Below the pieces are notes generated by a model. It searched no databases. It was given only the letters and a program-made list of their open reading frames with translations, and was not told the DNA's origin. A DNA stretch of 64,000 nt from Engraulis encrasicolus (Eukaryota; Chordata; Actinopteri; Clupeiformes; Engraulidae): contig NC_085872.1 of the NCBI RefSeq assembly GCF_034702125.1, positions 26,562,002 to 26,626,001 on the forward strand, in the 5' to 3' direction. This document shows, piece by piece, positions 12,052 to 23,452 of this stretch (within the stretch, counting starts at the first letter, position 1; each line of letters starts with the position of its first letter). Both the position numbers and the translations under genes were made by a program.

Positions 12052-12982
12052 AGCGATGGTTCGGAGTAGAATCACCCTAATGCCATTTGAACCGTGACAC
12101 CCATCCACCTTTACACCCGAAGTGTTTTCTGCCGCAGACTTACATCAACAGAGTTGCCGTGTTATTCGATGTTTATTCCGGTTAGCTTGACTCAAGCGCA
12201 TATGGATACTGGGCACCGTCTCCAAACTTTCCCCACAAAAATAACATGTCATTACACCAAACTTCTGCAGTAGCACAAATATGGTCTGTACTCACGAAAC
12301 GAAGCATTTGGAAGTTTGGAAATAGTCCAGGAGTTTAGTATTATCAACACAAGCTGAATAGCTTCTCTGCTGCTAAAGCTGTGCCAACGTTACTTCCGTC
12401 ATATGAGACAAGCCCGTAAAAGTCTTCAACAAACTTCCAGACGAGAGTGTTAAAAAAGTTTTCACTGAATTGTGATTAAGGCTTATATTTTCAAGGCAAT
12501 ACTTAAAAGATATTTCAAATCTTACCTACTATCAATTAGACAAGGATTTTCGTTATCAATACTGATGCTGAATTCACTTTTCATTGTGCATATTATGAGC
12601 TTCGTTGAGGACTCTTACATGCTTGTCTTAGATGACGGAAGTAACGTTGGCGCAGCTTTAGCAGCAGAGAAGCTATTCGGCTTGTGTTGATAATAATAAA
12701 CTCCTGGACTATTTCCAAACTTCCAAATGCTTCGTTTCGTGAGTACAGACCATATTTGTGCTACTGCAGAAGTTTGGTGTCATGACATGTTATTTTTGTG
12801 GGGAAAGTTTGGAGACGGTGCCCAGTATCCATATGCGCTTGAGTCAAGCTAACCGGAATAAACATCGAATAACACGGCAACTCTGTTGATGTAAGCCTGC
12901 GGCAGAAAACACTTCGGGTGTAAAGGTGGATGGGTGTCACTGTTCAAATGGCATTAGGGTGATTCTACTCCGAACCATCGCT
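12052..12982. mobile_element. Long-inverted-repeat TTAA element, 931 bp
   Basis: Two arms of about 380 bp (12052-12431 and about 12600-12982) are near-identical reverse complements around a spacer of about 170 bp. The outer ends are AGCGATGGTTCGGAGTAG and its complement, each flanked by TTAA. The arms differ by only a few bases and small indels, so the insertion is young or the arms are being homogenised. There is no transposase. TTAA points to piggyBac or Kolobok. Confidence 0.9.
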
Positions 12983-13254
12983 TTAATAATAATAATATTA
13001 GCAGGCTCAGTTTCAGACCTGAGCGCCTTCAGTCGGGGAGTATTTTTACCCTCCTCTCTCGGGATCCCATCTTCCCAGACATGGTCCTGTGTGGCATTTG
13101 CTCATTCTGTGCTGATGATTAATGTTGTCAAGTGCTTGAAGCCTGGGAGGGAGGGAGGGGATCCAAATCCAGGTGCATGTGCAGTCTGTTCTTGCCATCT
13201 TAGTAACACACAAAAGTATTTTCATCAAGAGCCTTGGCATACAGTTACACAATT

Positions 13255-13365
13255 GCACACACATACGTACCCATGTGCGTGTGTGCATGCGCGCCGCGCA
13301 CACACACACACGCACGCGCACACACACACAAACTCACAAACCTCTACGTCACAATATACAGCACA

Positions 13366-13462
<97 letters not shown>
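13255..13462. repeat. (CA)n microsatellite with GC-rich lead-in
   Basis: Imperfect from 13255, pure from about 13368. The word CCTCTACG..ACAATAT.CAG is present on both sides of the pure run (about 13341 and 13463). All reading frames through it are artefacts. Confidence 0.97.
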
Positions 13463-13464
<2 letters not shown>

Positions 13465-14311
13465 CTACGCTACAATATTCAGTTAGATAATTGGGCTTTC
13501 ATTTCAACAGAAATGTATTTTGATATATTTATTTGGGGGAGCTGCTTGACCCATGATTACATGGCCCTTGAGTTTAATCGTGTTGGGCCTATGTATAGTG
13601 TGTGAATATACATGAGATTTTAAAAGGAATTGTCCCAATCCTCCATACCTTGTGCTATAACCTGAAGCAGACCATGGAGCCATTATAGAGGGCTTGCCTC
13701 ACATCAGTGAAATTAATTCAACAAAATCACCACTACTCTTCTCTGCTCTGCGCTCTGCGCGATGTTTTCGGCCATTACGAATTCTTGGTTCTGCTGAAAC
13801 ATCAGGCTCCCTATCCCTCTATCATCAGCATGCAAATCACCGTGCTAGCCGCAGTGGTGGCAGGAAATTAAAGCTAAATCCCTCTGCCCTTTAAATACAA
13901 AAAGATTAGTCCGAGGCGTGCCTTGCATAGAATGCCTCATCGTGTGTATTAAAAAGCCAAGAACAAAGGAAATTACCGAAGATTTGTGTGACATGACGAC
14001 TGAGTATGATGACTTCTTACGCTTCCAAACACAATGACCGTGGTCATTACTCTAAAGCACATCCCAATTAACTAACTAGTGGAGTGTGAAGAGGTTTGTT
14101 TTATTATTTGAAAAATGTGCATGTGTTAATAGTATTTGTCAACAGACAATTGTCGTGAGACAATTGTCTATACACAGATAAACAATGGTACATTGTCCAA
14201 AGTAAAAACAAAAAATTGGGCATAAGCCAATGCAACAAATCTTTGAACATTTGTTATTTCTCTGGCAAAGGCAATGTTATGATTGTTATGATTTTAACCG
14301 TAAAGGCAGAG
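13463..14311. other. Stretch without recognisable gene
   Basis: Ordinary sequence. The 66-codon open frame at 13694-13894 has no recognisable domain. Confidence 0.45.
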
Positions 14312-14583
14312 CAGGGCCGTAACCAGACATCTTCAAATACAGAGGTCAAATATTGCATGCTGTACTGCATACTGTACATTTAGAATGCTTCAAACACTTC
14401 AGTCAAACTCTTTAGTTTGTTTTCATTAATCACTGCCTTGAGGATGAGAGGGGGTGGCATATACAGACTGAATTTATCATTGTTGATCATATGTCGATTT
14501 TCATCACACTGAAGATACATTTTACATTACTGAAAAAAAATACAGAGGACATGACCTCTGTGTCCTCAATGGTACTTACGGCC
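14312..14583 (+). repeat. Interspersed DNA-element repeat, family A, intact copy
   Basis: Starts CAGGGCCGTAACCAGAC and ends CTTACGGCC. Homologous along its length with 29482-29743 and, inverted, with 244-709. Flanking words GGCAGAG and GGTAGAG are similar but offset, so they are not a safe target duplication. Confidence 0.75.
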
Positions 14584-14718
14584 ATGAGGTAGAGCATGGT
14601 CTTAGTGGACATAGGGGTCACAAAGCCCCAGTCTGAGATAGACACTGCTTCCTCAGTTGATATGCTAGTTCCCTTTGTCTGCAGTCTGATATGGTATCAA
14701 TTATTTATGGACACAGAT

Positions 14719-14720
<2 letters not shown>

Positions 14721-14760
<40 letters not shown>

Positions 14761-14761
14761 G

Positions 14762-14841
<80 letters not shown>

Positions 14842-14849
14842 TCTCTCTC
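14721..14849. repeat. (TC)n microsatellite
   Basis: TC run with two small interruptions (TTTCTGTA and CTGTC). Confidence 0.98.
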
Positions 14850-15297
14850 GCCCCTTCATCATAATGACTGCAGGAGCTGTCAATTTACTGGATCTTTGTA
14901 TTTTGGGGGGATTTTACCACTAATACGCTGCACCTGTCCATGTGGAAAACAAGATGGCTGTAATAGATCTAAATATATTCAGCCATCTGTAGCAGGCCTG
15001 TTATTTCACACCAATATACCTTTACAGTAACATCTGACGGATATTTACTAGCTCGGGCTTAAGGAAGCTTATTTTATGCCGCTAACACATTCCAAAATAC
15101 TTGATTCTAAAAGTCGTGGATTGCAACGTGAAGCCCCTTCATAGAGTGCACACTAGAGTGGCACTTTCCAAGCACTCTTTACTCAAGGGCGCTCCCTGTA
15201 TGTTCTTATATCATGCACCTTGGCAACCCTATAGTAGAAGGACTCACTGCCAACCACTTTAAAAGTCTTTTAAAGTGGGCCCTGATCATCTCTAATC
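14850..15297. other. Stretch without recognisable gene or repeat
   Basis: Ordinary sequence between a microsatellite and a MITE. Nothing supportable seen. Confidence 0.5.
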
Positions 15298-15305
15298 CCC
15301 ATGTC

Positions 15306-15589
15306 CAGGGCCCGATGAAGATGGTCTGGGGCCCCTAGGCTACAGATACGTAGCCGTGGGGCCCCCAGAAGGCAAATTTCGCGACAAATTCACATAGACA
15401 GTGTCATAATTACGAGCTAGGAATTCTGGATAACATGTCTACCAACTGTACTAAACATGACACATTATTTTTTCGCTTTGCATCCTATCACAATCCTGCA
15501 ATTTTCCACTTTTGGCCAATCAGGGGCCCCCAGGTAGGTGGGGCCCCTAGGCTGTAGCCATATCTAGCCTGTGCATTAATCCGGCCCTG
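15306..15589 (-). mobile_element. hAT-like MITE, family E, with exact 8-bp target duplication
   Basis: Ends CAGGGCC and CCGGCCCTG. Perfect duplication CCCATGTC at 15298-15305 and 15590-15597. The interior has two GGGGCCCC-type blocks near the ends and the core ATTACGAGCTAGGAATT. An inverted copy lies at 58986-59263. Non-coding. Confidence 0.92.
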
Positions 15590-15924
15590 CCCATGTCCTC
15601 CATGGCTGGGCTGCAGTGAGTGAAGGCCTACTTGAAGAGGCCCTCCATTGCATTTTCAACTCATTCCTTTATGGCATTTTTCTAGTAACTTCAGTACTCT
15701 ACAAAGGAGACTCAAGTCATATACTGTAATAGGCCTATAGTTTTTTGTGCTTTATGTAAAGCTAGTAGGAAGTTAGCATATCTTGGCTTATTCACATTAC
15801 CATAGTCTCTTTTTGCAGATGGGGCTCTCTGGCAGGCCCATTTACTCTTTAACGAAAAGGCTCAACTCATAACAACATTACTATGGCATGACAGAGATCC
15901 TCAAGTAACAGATTACTTCTTGGC
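15590..15924. other. Stretch without recognisable gene or repeat
   Basis: Ordinary sequence; includes one TAGGCCTA palindrome at 15730. Confidence 0.5.
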
Positions 15925-15932
15925 CATTACAG

Positions 15933-17969
15933 GGTAACACTTTATAATAAGTACCCCTTTTTAGGCATTACTTAAGGGTTAGTTAAGCCTTATTTTACCA
16001 TTAGTTAACCCTTAGTGAATCACGAGTTAATCATTATGTAAGTATTATTTCTCATTTCCTAACTATTATCTACTACCGTTAGTAAATGGTTAGTGTGTGC
16101 TGATGTAACGGTTCTCTAAGCAAAGTTAAGCATGGAAAGGTTTTCACTTCAAAAGTTCCCCAGATATGCGCAAGTAGTGAGTTGTAACTTCTTGTTAATG
16201 CATAAGCAATGCCTAACAAATCATTTGTTAACGTGTTGTAAAGCATGGAAAGGTTTTCACTTTAGATCAGTTCCCCAGATGTACTTAAGTAATGAGTTGT
16301 AACTCCTTGATAATGCATAAGCAATGCTTATTAAGTCATTTGTTAATGTTTTGGAAAGCATGGAAAGGTTTTCACTTCAGAGAAGTTCCCCAGATATAGG
16401 CCTACTTAAGTAGGCCTAATGGGTTTTAAATCCTTGATAAAAGCATAAGCAATGCTTATGAAGTCATTAGTTAATGTTTTGGATAGCATGGAAAGATTTT
16501 CACTGAAAAAGTTCCCCAGATATGCGTTAGTAATGTGTTGAAACTTCTCGATGATGCATAAGCAATGCTTATCAAGTCATTTGTTAACTTTTTGGAAAGC
16601 ATGGAAATGTGTTCACTTTAGATCAGTTCCCCAGATATACTTAAGTAATGGGTTATAATTCCTTGATAATGCATAAGCAACGTTTATCAAGTCATTTGTT
16701 AATGTTTTGGAAAGCATGGAAAGATTTTCACAGAAAAAAGTTCCCCAGATATGCGTTATTAATGCGTTGAAACTTCTTGATAATGCTTGCGCAATGCTTA
16801 TCAAGTCATTTGTTAACGTTTCGGAAAGCATGGAAAGGTTTTCACTTTAGAACAGTTCCCCAGATATAGCTAAGTGATGGGTTATAAATCCTTGATAATG
16901 CATAAGCAATGCTTACCAAGTCCTTTGTTAGTGTTTCGGAAAGCATGGAAATTCACAGATATACGTTAGTAATGCGTTGAAACTTCTTGGTAATGCATAA
17001 GCAATGCTTATCAAGTCATTCGTTAATGTGTTGTAAAGCCATAACAGGTTTTCACTTTAGATCAGTTCCCCAGATATACTTACTTAATGAGTTTTAACTC
17101 CTTGATAATGCATAAGCAATGCTTAGTCATTTGTTAACGTTTTTGGAAAGCATGGAAAGGTTTTCACTTTAGATCAGTTCCCCAGATATAAGTAATGGTT
17201 CGTAATTCCTTGATAATGCATAAGCAACGCTTAACAAGTCATTTGTTAACGTCCAGAAACATCCAGAGGGGCAGTCACATGAGCCTCAACTTAGGCCTAG
17301 GCCTACTGTTTGCAATGCTACCAGTCATCACACACTAACCATTACAAAAGGGTTAAATGAGACTTCACTGATGCTAAAGCAAGAGTTTACAAACCGTTAC
17401 CATACATGCCTAATAGTACTTGTTAATGGTTAGGTGGTAGGAGACAACAAAGAGATAATGTTTTTTTCATAAATAAAGGTGGGTTATCAGACATGTTAAT
17501 GATGGTTTACTAATGCTTATCAGAAAGTTAAATCACCATAGACGAATGATTAAGTAACAGTACTTAATAATTTCACAGAAATACATAATGACTGACTCGT
17601 GATTCACTAAGGGTTAACTAATGCTTAATTTTGTTTAGCGAGTAGTTACATCAGCACACACTAACCATTTACTAACGGTATTAGTTAAGAAATGAGAAAT
17701 AACACATACATAACGACTTACTCGTGATTCACTAAGGGTTAATTAATGTTAAAAATAAGGATTAATCAAGGTTTAACTTTGCTTAGCGAACCGTTACATC
17801 AGCACACACTAACCATTTACTAATGGTAGTAGATCATAGTTAAGAAATGAGGAATAATACTTACATAATGATTAACTCGTGATTCACTAAGGGTTAACTA
17901 ATGGTAAAATAAGGCTTAACTAACCCTTAAGTAATGCCTAAAAAGGGGTACTTATTATAAAGTGTTACC
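15933..17969. mobile_element. 2.0-kb terminal-inverted-repeat element carrying a satellite array
   Basis: Terminal inverted repeats of about 197 bp (15933-16129 and 17772-17969), near-identical, begin GGTAACACTTTATAATAAG. Flanks CATTACAG (15925-15932 and 17970-17977) form an exact 8-bp duplication; if the element starts one G earlier, the duplication is ATTACA. The right side has two further inward copies of the subterminal unit, marked by CTCGTGATTCACTAAGGG at 17596, 17721 and 17876. The centre is a ~1.1-kb tandem array. No transposase frame is present. The superfamily is unassigned; hAT fits the 8-bp duplication but the ends are not CAG. Confidence 0.9.
16131..17255 (+). repeat. ~114-bp satellite array, about ten units with two alternating subtypes
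   Basis: Units start at CATGGAAAGG or variants near 16131, 16244, 16359, 16487, 16600, 16715, 16829, 16944, 17040 and 17151. Most steps are 111-115 bp; unit 3 is longer (128) and unit 8 shorter (96). Subtype one has CTTTAGATCAGTTCCCC and CCTTGATAATGC. Subtype two has AGTTCCCCAGATATGCGTTA and TTGAAACTTCT. They alternate through units 4-9, giving a ~229-bp higher-order period. Each unit contains AATGCATAAGCAATGCTT. Confidence 0.92.
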
Positions 17970-17977
17970 CATTACAG

Positions 17978-19279
17978 ACAATAAGACTATGACATAGGCT
18001 CTGCGCAAAGGGTTTTTATTTACAGTGCTCGCTGAAAATATCCATTTTGATAGGCTATTCATAGAATCTCTTTTCTGGTATACTCAACAGTTCACTATCC
18101 ATTCAAGTCTACTATAAGGAAGTCATGCTCCTTGGAGGCTTGAAATAGAGATACCAACTTGAGGAAAGGAAACAGCAATGACATATTTGTGCAATTTCTC
18201 TTCTGTGCCAAAATATTTTCTGACAACCCTGGACCCATTAGCTGCCATTTCAAAGGCACCAGCAACCATTCGAGTCACAATTTCTCCCCCTCGCTGCTAT
18301 ATGCTTCATACGGAAGGAAATGCTCAGTCATGTCAGTGGGATTCAGTTTCTTGGTAAAGTCGCAACCCATGCAACCCATTCCAGTGCCGGGTTGTCTGAC
18401 ATGGCTGTCTGTTCATGTTTTAGCCCACTCGCTGGAGTAGTATATTCCAGCTGCACTGCACTACAATAGAGGCTGGACATAATGTTACCTCATCCAGTCT
18501 GCACTGCACACCGTTCCAGCTCCGCCTCTGTAGTATACATTAGTGATGCATTCCCAGTGGTGGTGGTGGGAGTTCACACACATACTCTCTCTCTCCCAAT
18601 ATGACATAAATAATCTGGCATGGCATAATGAGTATAAGGTGCAAACTTGTGCGCGCACAATCAACTCGGGAAGTGTTGCAAAATATTTTTTTCTCATTGA
18701 AAAAAAAGAGGCAAAATATGTAAAGGCAAAAGATACCTTCCGTGGCGTGCCATATTACTTGTAAGAGAGTCGCTGTATTTCAAAACATAGTTCTACCAAA
18801 TGTACTGCCGATGACGGAGATGTCAGTACTAAGGGGTAGGTGTGGAGGCATAAGTTTAGTATTGCAGGCATCCCACGTGTTGTTTATAGCCCTCAAAGCG
18901 AGAGGCAATGAATAAATATAACAAGAACAAATGTTCGCTTCAGCTTATTCTTTTTTTTTCTTTGCTTGTGTATGGCACGGAATAATTGCAGTGTATCCAA
19001 TTAACAGGGACTCTGTCCTTACAGTGTAAATGACATCCAACAAGGGAAAAGTTGTTTCTGAAGAGGAGTCAGCCAGCAAGAGGTGATAATTACGGGGGAG
19101 GGGGGAGGGGAGGGGGGTCTGGGGCGAGGAGAGGCGTGTGTGTGTTTGTGCTTGGCAGAGGAACTCAAGGTCAGTGTGGAGGTGCAGAAAAACACACTCG
19201 GATTCTCAGACTCTTCCTCTGCAAAAAAGGATCATTTCCTAATCATGCATTTGCTTTCTTCTCTGTCTCCCTCACAACT
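17978..19279. other. Stretch without recognisable gene
   Basis: Unique-looking sequence with a G-rich patch at 19094-19140. Open frames at 18159-18440 and 18485-18764 show no recognisable domain. Confidence 0.45.
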
Positions 19280-19524
<245 letters not shown>

Positions 19525-19914
19525 AAAAGATTTTTTTTTTTAAACGCTCTCCCGTTAGCCCTGATTGGGACTAGTGGTATTATTTTGGTAATGAATATGG
19601 GTTTAAGCAAGAAAGCAGTGTATGAATGATAGATTTTTCGTCTAATGAAAAAAGTTTGCATTCGCACTTCACCTACGCCTTAGCACTCCCACATCATCAC
19701 CTCGTAATATACACTCCATCACACCTGTGGTTAATTTTGGATCATAACACCAGTTTAATTTTCAGATCCACATCACTCCACATTGTGTATTATTTAGTGA
19801 AGCAATATGCGTAGAAGCACAGTGCTATGCTACTTATCATGTGGGGAGGAAGAAGTCGAGTCATAAGATGATAAAAAGATAAAAAGAGATATTTTAGATG
19901 TATGTACACCACTC
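19525..19914. other. Stretch without recognisable gene or repeat
   Basis: Ordinary AT-rich sequence; nothing supportable seen. Confidence 0.5.
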
Positions 19915-20020
19915 TCCTCTCTCTCCCTCCCTCCTCATTCTGCTCTATCTCTCTGTCTCTGTCTCTCTTTCTCTCTCTCACACACACACGTGCAGGCATG
20001 CACGCACGCACTCACACGCA

Positions 20021-20052
<32 letters not shown>

Positions 20053-20056
20053 CACA
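19915..20056. repeat. TC-rich, then ACGC and CA compound microsatellite
   Basis: Impure TCTC run followed by CACGCACG tetranucleotides and CA repeats. Confidence 0.93.
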
Positions 20057-20936
20057 CTAATATTAGATCACTGAGCTCATGTTTTAAATAGCCAATGTTC
20101 TTTTCTCATTGGAAGTAATCAGCTTTCTGAAATGAGCCCTATCATTTCCCCTGTCCCTTGGGGGATATTTAATATCTATAGCTACTGGAATATCCCAAAT
20201 GCGGGCCTGGAAAGAGCGCGTGCCCCGCACTATGCTAATCCATAACAGACATTAAAATACCAAACTCCTGTTCAGTTTGGACATGGTGCCTGATGAGGAT
20301 ACCGCTTATAATCGTCTAATCAAGTTTACCTGACGTACGTGGATTACAGTGTCTAATTTGGGAAAGGGGAAGTGGCCTTTAGTTGTTAGTGGAGTAGTGC
20401 ACCCCATAGCCCTGACAATGCTAATGTGACCTGATGTGTGAAAAATGTTTATGTGTGCTTAATCTCAAGCAACCCCCTCAGTTTTGCACGCATGATGTAT
20501 CTTGTAAACACTTTGGACTGATTATTTTACACTGTTAGGTAAAGTTCAACAGTAATGTGAAATGTTGCAGAAATGATGACCACCCTGCATGCTATACAGT
20601 ATCCAGCAATGGCAGCAACAGGTTCCAGTTGAAGAAATGTAACAAACTAAATACAATTATTTCTTTATCAATTATTTTTTTACTAATTGTGTGACATTTA
20701 TGAAAATAGTCCAGATATTTTTTTTTCTTATGAAAATTGTGCATATCCCGTGTCAATGGGTAGGACAGAGATCGAGTTCTGATTGACGGAATTCTTTGTT
20801 AACCTTTATTCCATTTCATTCCATTCCATTCCATACAAAGTTTCAGATTTCAAGTGTGTGGACTCGTGTCAATCATAACAAGTATATGAAACTCACAATA
20901 ACATCCATTTGAAAAGCCCATATCAAAGCTAATGGT
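20057..20936. other. Stretch without gene; short CATTC run
   Basis: Near 20805-20833 ATTCC or CATTC pentamers are repeated about five times. The rest shows nothing recognisable. Confidence 0.5.
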
Positions 20937-20951
20937 TATAAATACAACTTT

Positions 20952-21256
20952 AAGATCAAGTAAGGGGAACTCGCACACCTTGCATGCCGATACAATAGTG
21001 TCCTTTTATTGCATGTTTCGAAAAAAAAAAAAGGTGCTCAGTGCACTGAGGATGGTCTGAATGGGACCGAAACGTTTGCACTGTTCACTTGGGTAGCACC
21101 TTTTTTTATTTTCAAAACATGAAATAAAAGGACACTATTGCATCGGCATACAAGGTGTGCGAGTTCCCCTTACTTGATCCTATAGTTCACTTGTTGGAAC
21201 CTACGCACCCACCAGGCATCAAGAGAAAAGGCGCGGTACCTCCCTTTGAAAGAACA
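20952..21256. mobile_element. 305-bp insertion with hairpin and 15-bp target duplication
   Basis: TATAAATACAACTTT stands on both sides (20937-20951 and 21257-21271), a perfect 15-bp duplication that suggests LINE-type retroposition rather than cut-and-paste. Within it, 20954-21178 forms a long hairpin: two ~85-bp arms beginning GATCAAGTAAGGGG are near-perfect complements. A second small palindrome, CTCAGTGCACTGAG, lies in the loop. No ORF. It may be a SINE-like element or a fold-back element picked up by LINE machinery. Confidence 0.75.
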
Positions 21257-21271
21257 TATAAATACAACTTT

Positions 21272-22690
21272 GAAATTTCAACTATAATGTGTGGATTAGT
21301 ATTGTGTAATACAGAAAGAACACTTTTGTGTTCAATTTTTGTGTGTTGTAACTGTTAAATCAGATAGAACTGTGGTGCTCTCCTGTAAGATCATATAATG
21401 TTGATTTCCCACTTGTCTTCTGCTGTGGATCCGAGTGGATTTATCTCCATGGCATCTGAGGGCTTCACACAGCTCTGTTTCCATGGTATCTGCTATTGCT
21501 TGTGCAGCAAAGCCTGTATGTTAGGCTACTTCACAGTCTCACCTGTTTTTGTGGTCCTTGCTGTAATATTCTTCATTACTGTCATTCCTGTCATTTTCTA
21601 CAAATTGTGTGTTCTCAGTGCCAGCTCACGAAATAAAATGGGATACGATTAAGAAACAGAAGATACATCAATGAAGGCAATATGTGCCAAGATAACGGGG
21701 TACAGGATGGCATCTTGTTGTTTGTGCTCCAAAGCCTCTTACAGTAACAGCCCTGTGGGACCTCACAGATATGCCCGGTGAGAGACAGTGGTGCTTTGCT
21801 AGGTGGCCAAGGTCATAGTGCAATGGTAATAGCCGAGCTAACACCTCCAACACCAACAGTGCTCTGTAGGGCGCACAATATGATGTAGAGTTTGGCTTGC
21901 AGTCTCATGAACTGCAAATTCAACAGCAAGGTGAGATGTGAAATGTACATCGGGGACACAGAGATCTGGGTTTACAATGAGTTTACAATGAGTCCTCTGG
22001 TTTAAATGGTTAATGATGGTTAATAGCAACACATTTACATGGTCTTGTTGCTGGGCCAGTATGCTAATGTTGAGAAAGAATTCTTGTAAATCGACAGCCA
22101 ATGACTCTATCGCTAATAACTTTTGTTGTGTTTGTCTTATGTTTTAACTGTTATATTGCATACTAAATGCATATGTACCGGTAGTCAACATACTGCCCTG
22201 GATTATCACACACATTTAACGGCAATGTAAAATAATTAGCCTATTCTGAAAGATATTATCAACAAACATGCGCTGTACGTTTCTTAGGATCTGGTCTGGC
22301 ATCTTTATGCCAGTTACTATTATACAGTAAGGGTTAGGCCAATGTGGTGTGCTATGTTGATTGCCTTTTCATTATTGCATTTCCATTTGAATAATCTGAA
22401 ATTTCTTATGACAACAGATCAATATTTGTATAAAACTTTACTGTTGACCTATTGATATCATGCCACATCTTTAGCAGTAGCTGCAAGACAGGACTTTTAA
22501 GTTTTAAAAAAAGCAAACCCACTGTTTTGAATTATTGGTATTGGCTTATGCAACTTTGCATCACTGTGCAGAACTGCCCAAAGCATTACATTTTGCCTTG
22601 AGGACTCGAAATGAGCCAGATATGAAGTGTCAAGATAGTTTTGCATGGTAACATTATTACTGTCTACAGCACTCTGCTTACTTCTCCTGG
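21272..22690. other. Stretch without recognisable gene
   Basis: The 84-codon plus-strand frame at 21398-21652 is hydrophobic (a run VFVVLAVIFFITVIPVIF) and could mimic a membrane segment, but it has no family resemblance or gene signals. Otherwise nothing recognisable. Confidence 0.4.
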
Positions 22691-22695
22691 CATGC

Positions 22696-22797
<102 letters not shown>

Positions 22798-23029
22798 AGA
22801 GACAGACAGGAGAAAGAAGTAAAGAAAGAGCGAACACTCCTCTTATCATATATATTCACTTAGGTCAAATTCTGGACAAAAAAATGTTTGACTCTGCCAC
22901 GTCTCTGTGCATGGGGTGCAAAGTGAAGTGTCATTCATCAGTCCTGCCTACGGGAGGGCCCAGGCCTGATGAGCTCCGTTAGACAGGTGCCAATCTAATG
23001 GCTGTGCTTTGGCTAGAAGGAAGGAAGCA

Positions 23030-23452
23030 TTGACTGATGAACTGAATCCAAAGAACTCGCCTCCAATCAGGGGCGTCGCCAGACCTATTTTACAGGGGCA
23101 TGTGCCTGGGTATTGAGTTGCTGTGCCCCGGTATGAGTTTCACAAAAAAACTCAACCTTGCTACCTTGGAATTTAGCTCAAGTTTAGCATACGGAGTAAT
23201 GTACAGAATGCACACAAAAAAGCACACATGCACTACTTGCAATGATATAGGCCTAAGTAATTTACCAACTTTTAAAAATAAATAACTGCAAAACATTTTT
23301 TTTTTTTTAAATCTCTCTGTACCTATACTGTGCCCCTGTATAGTATTAGGTCAGCTTACGGCCCTGCTTCAAGTCAAGGTAGAAGTGAAAAATACGTTAT
23401 ATCACTAGTGTGACTTGGAGGCGAGTGCTTTGGATTCAGTTTGTCAGTCAAT
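23030..23452. repeat. Inverted repeat enclosing a hAT-like element
   Basis: Arms 23030-23067 and 23415-23452 are imperfect reverse complements; ACTGAATCCAAAG and ACTCGCCTCCAA are present in both. The arms enclose the element at 23068-23366. They may be the ends of an older element or fold-back. Confidence 0.7.
23068..23366. mobile_element. hAT-like MITE with CAGGG ends
   Basis: Starts CAGGGGCGTCGCCAGACCTA and ends GGTCAGCTTACGGCCCTG. Inner ACAGGGGCA is repeated inverted near both ends. Flanks CCTCCAAT and CTTCAAGT match at only 5 of 8 bases, so the duplication is weak. Interior is AT-rich and non-coding. Confidence 0.65.

Noticed and set aside
16613..16831. 72-codon minus frame with an internal protein repeat (LTNDLI...ALSR).
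   Set aside because: It is the translation of two satellite monomers and only reflects the DNA repeat.
16131..17255. Regularly spaced repeats as a CRISPR array.
   Set aside because: Whole ~114-bp units are repeated, with no unique spacers, in an evident eukaryotic genome.
21398..21652. 84-codon frame with a hydrophobic segment as a small membrane protein.
   Set aside because: No family resemblance or supporting signals; hydrophobic runs are frequent in T-rich DNA.
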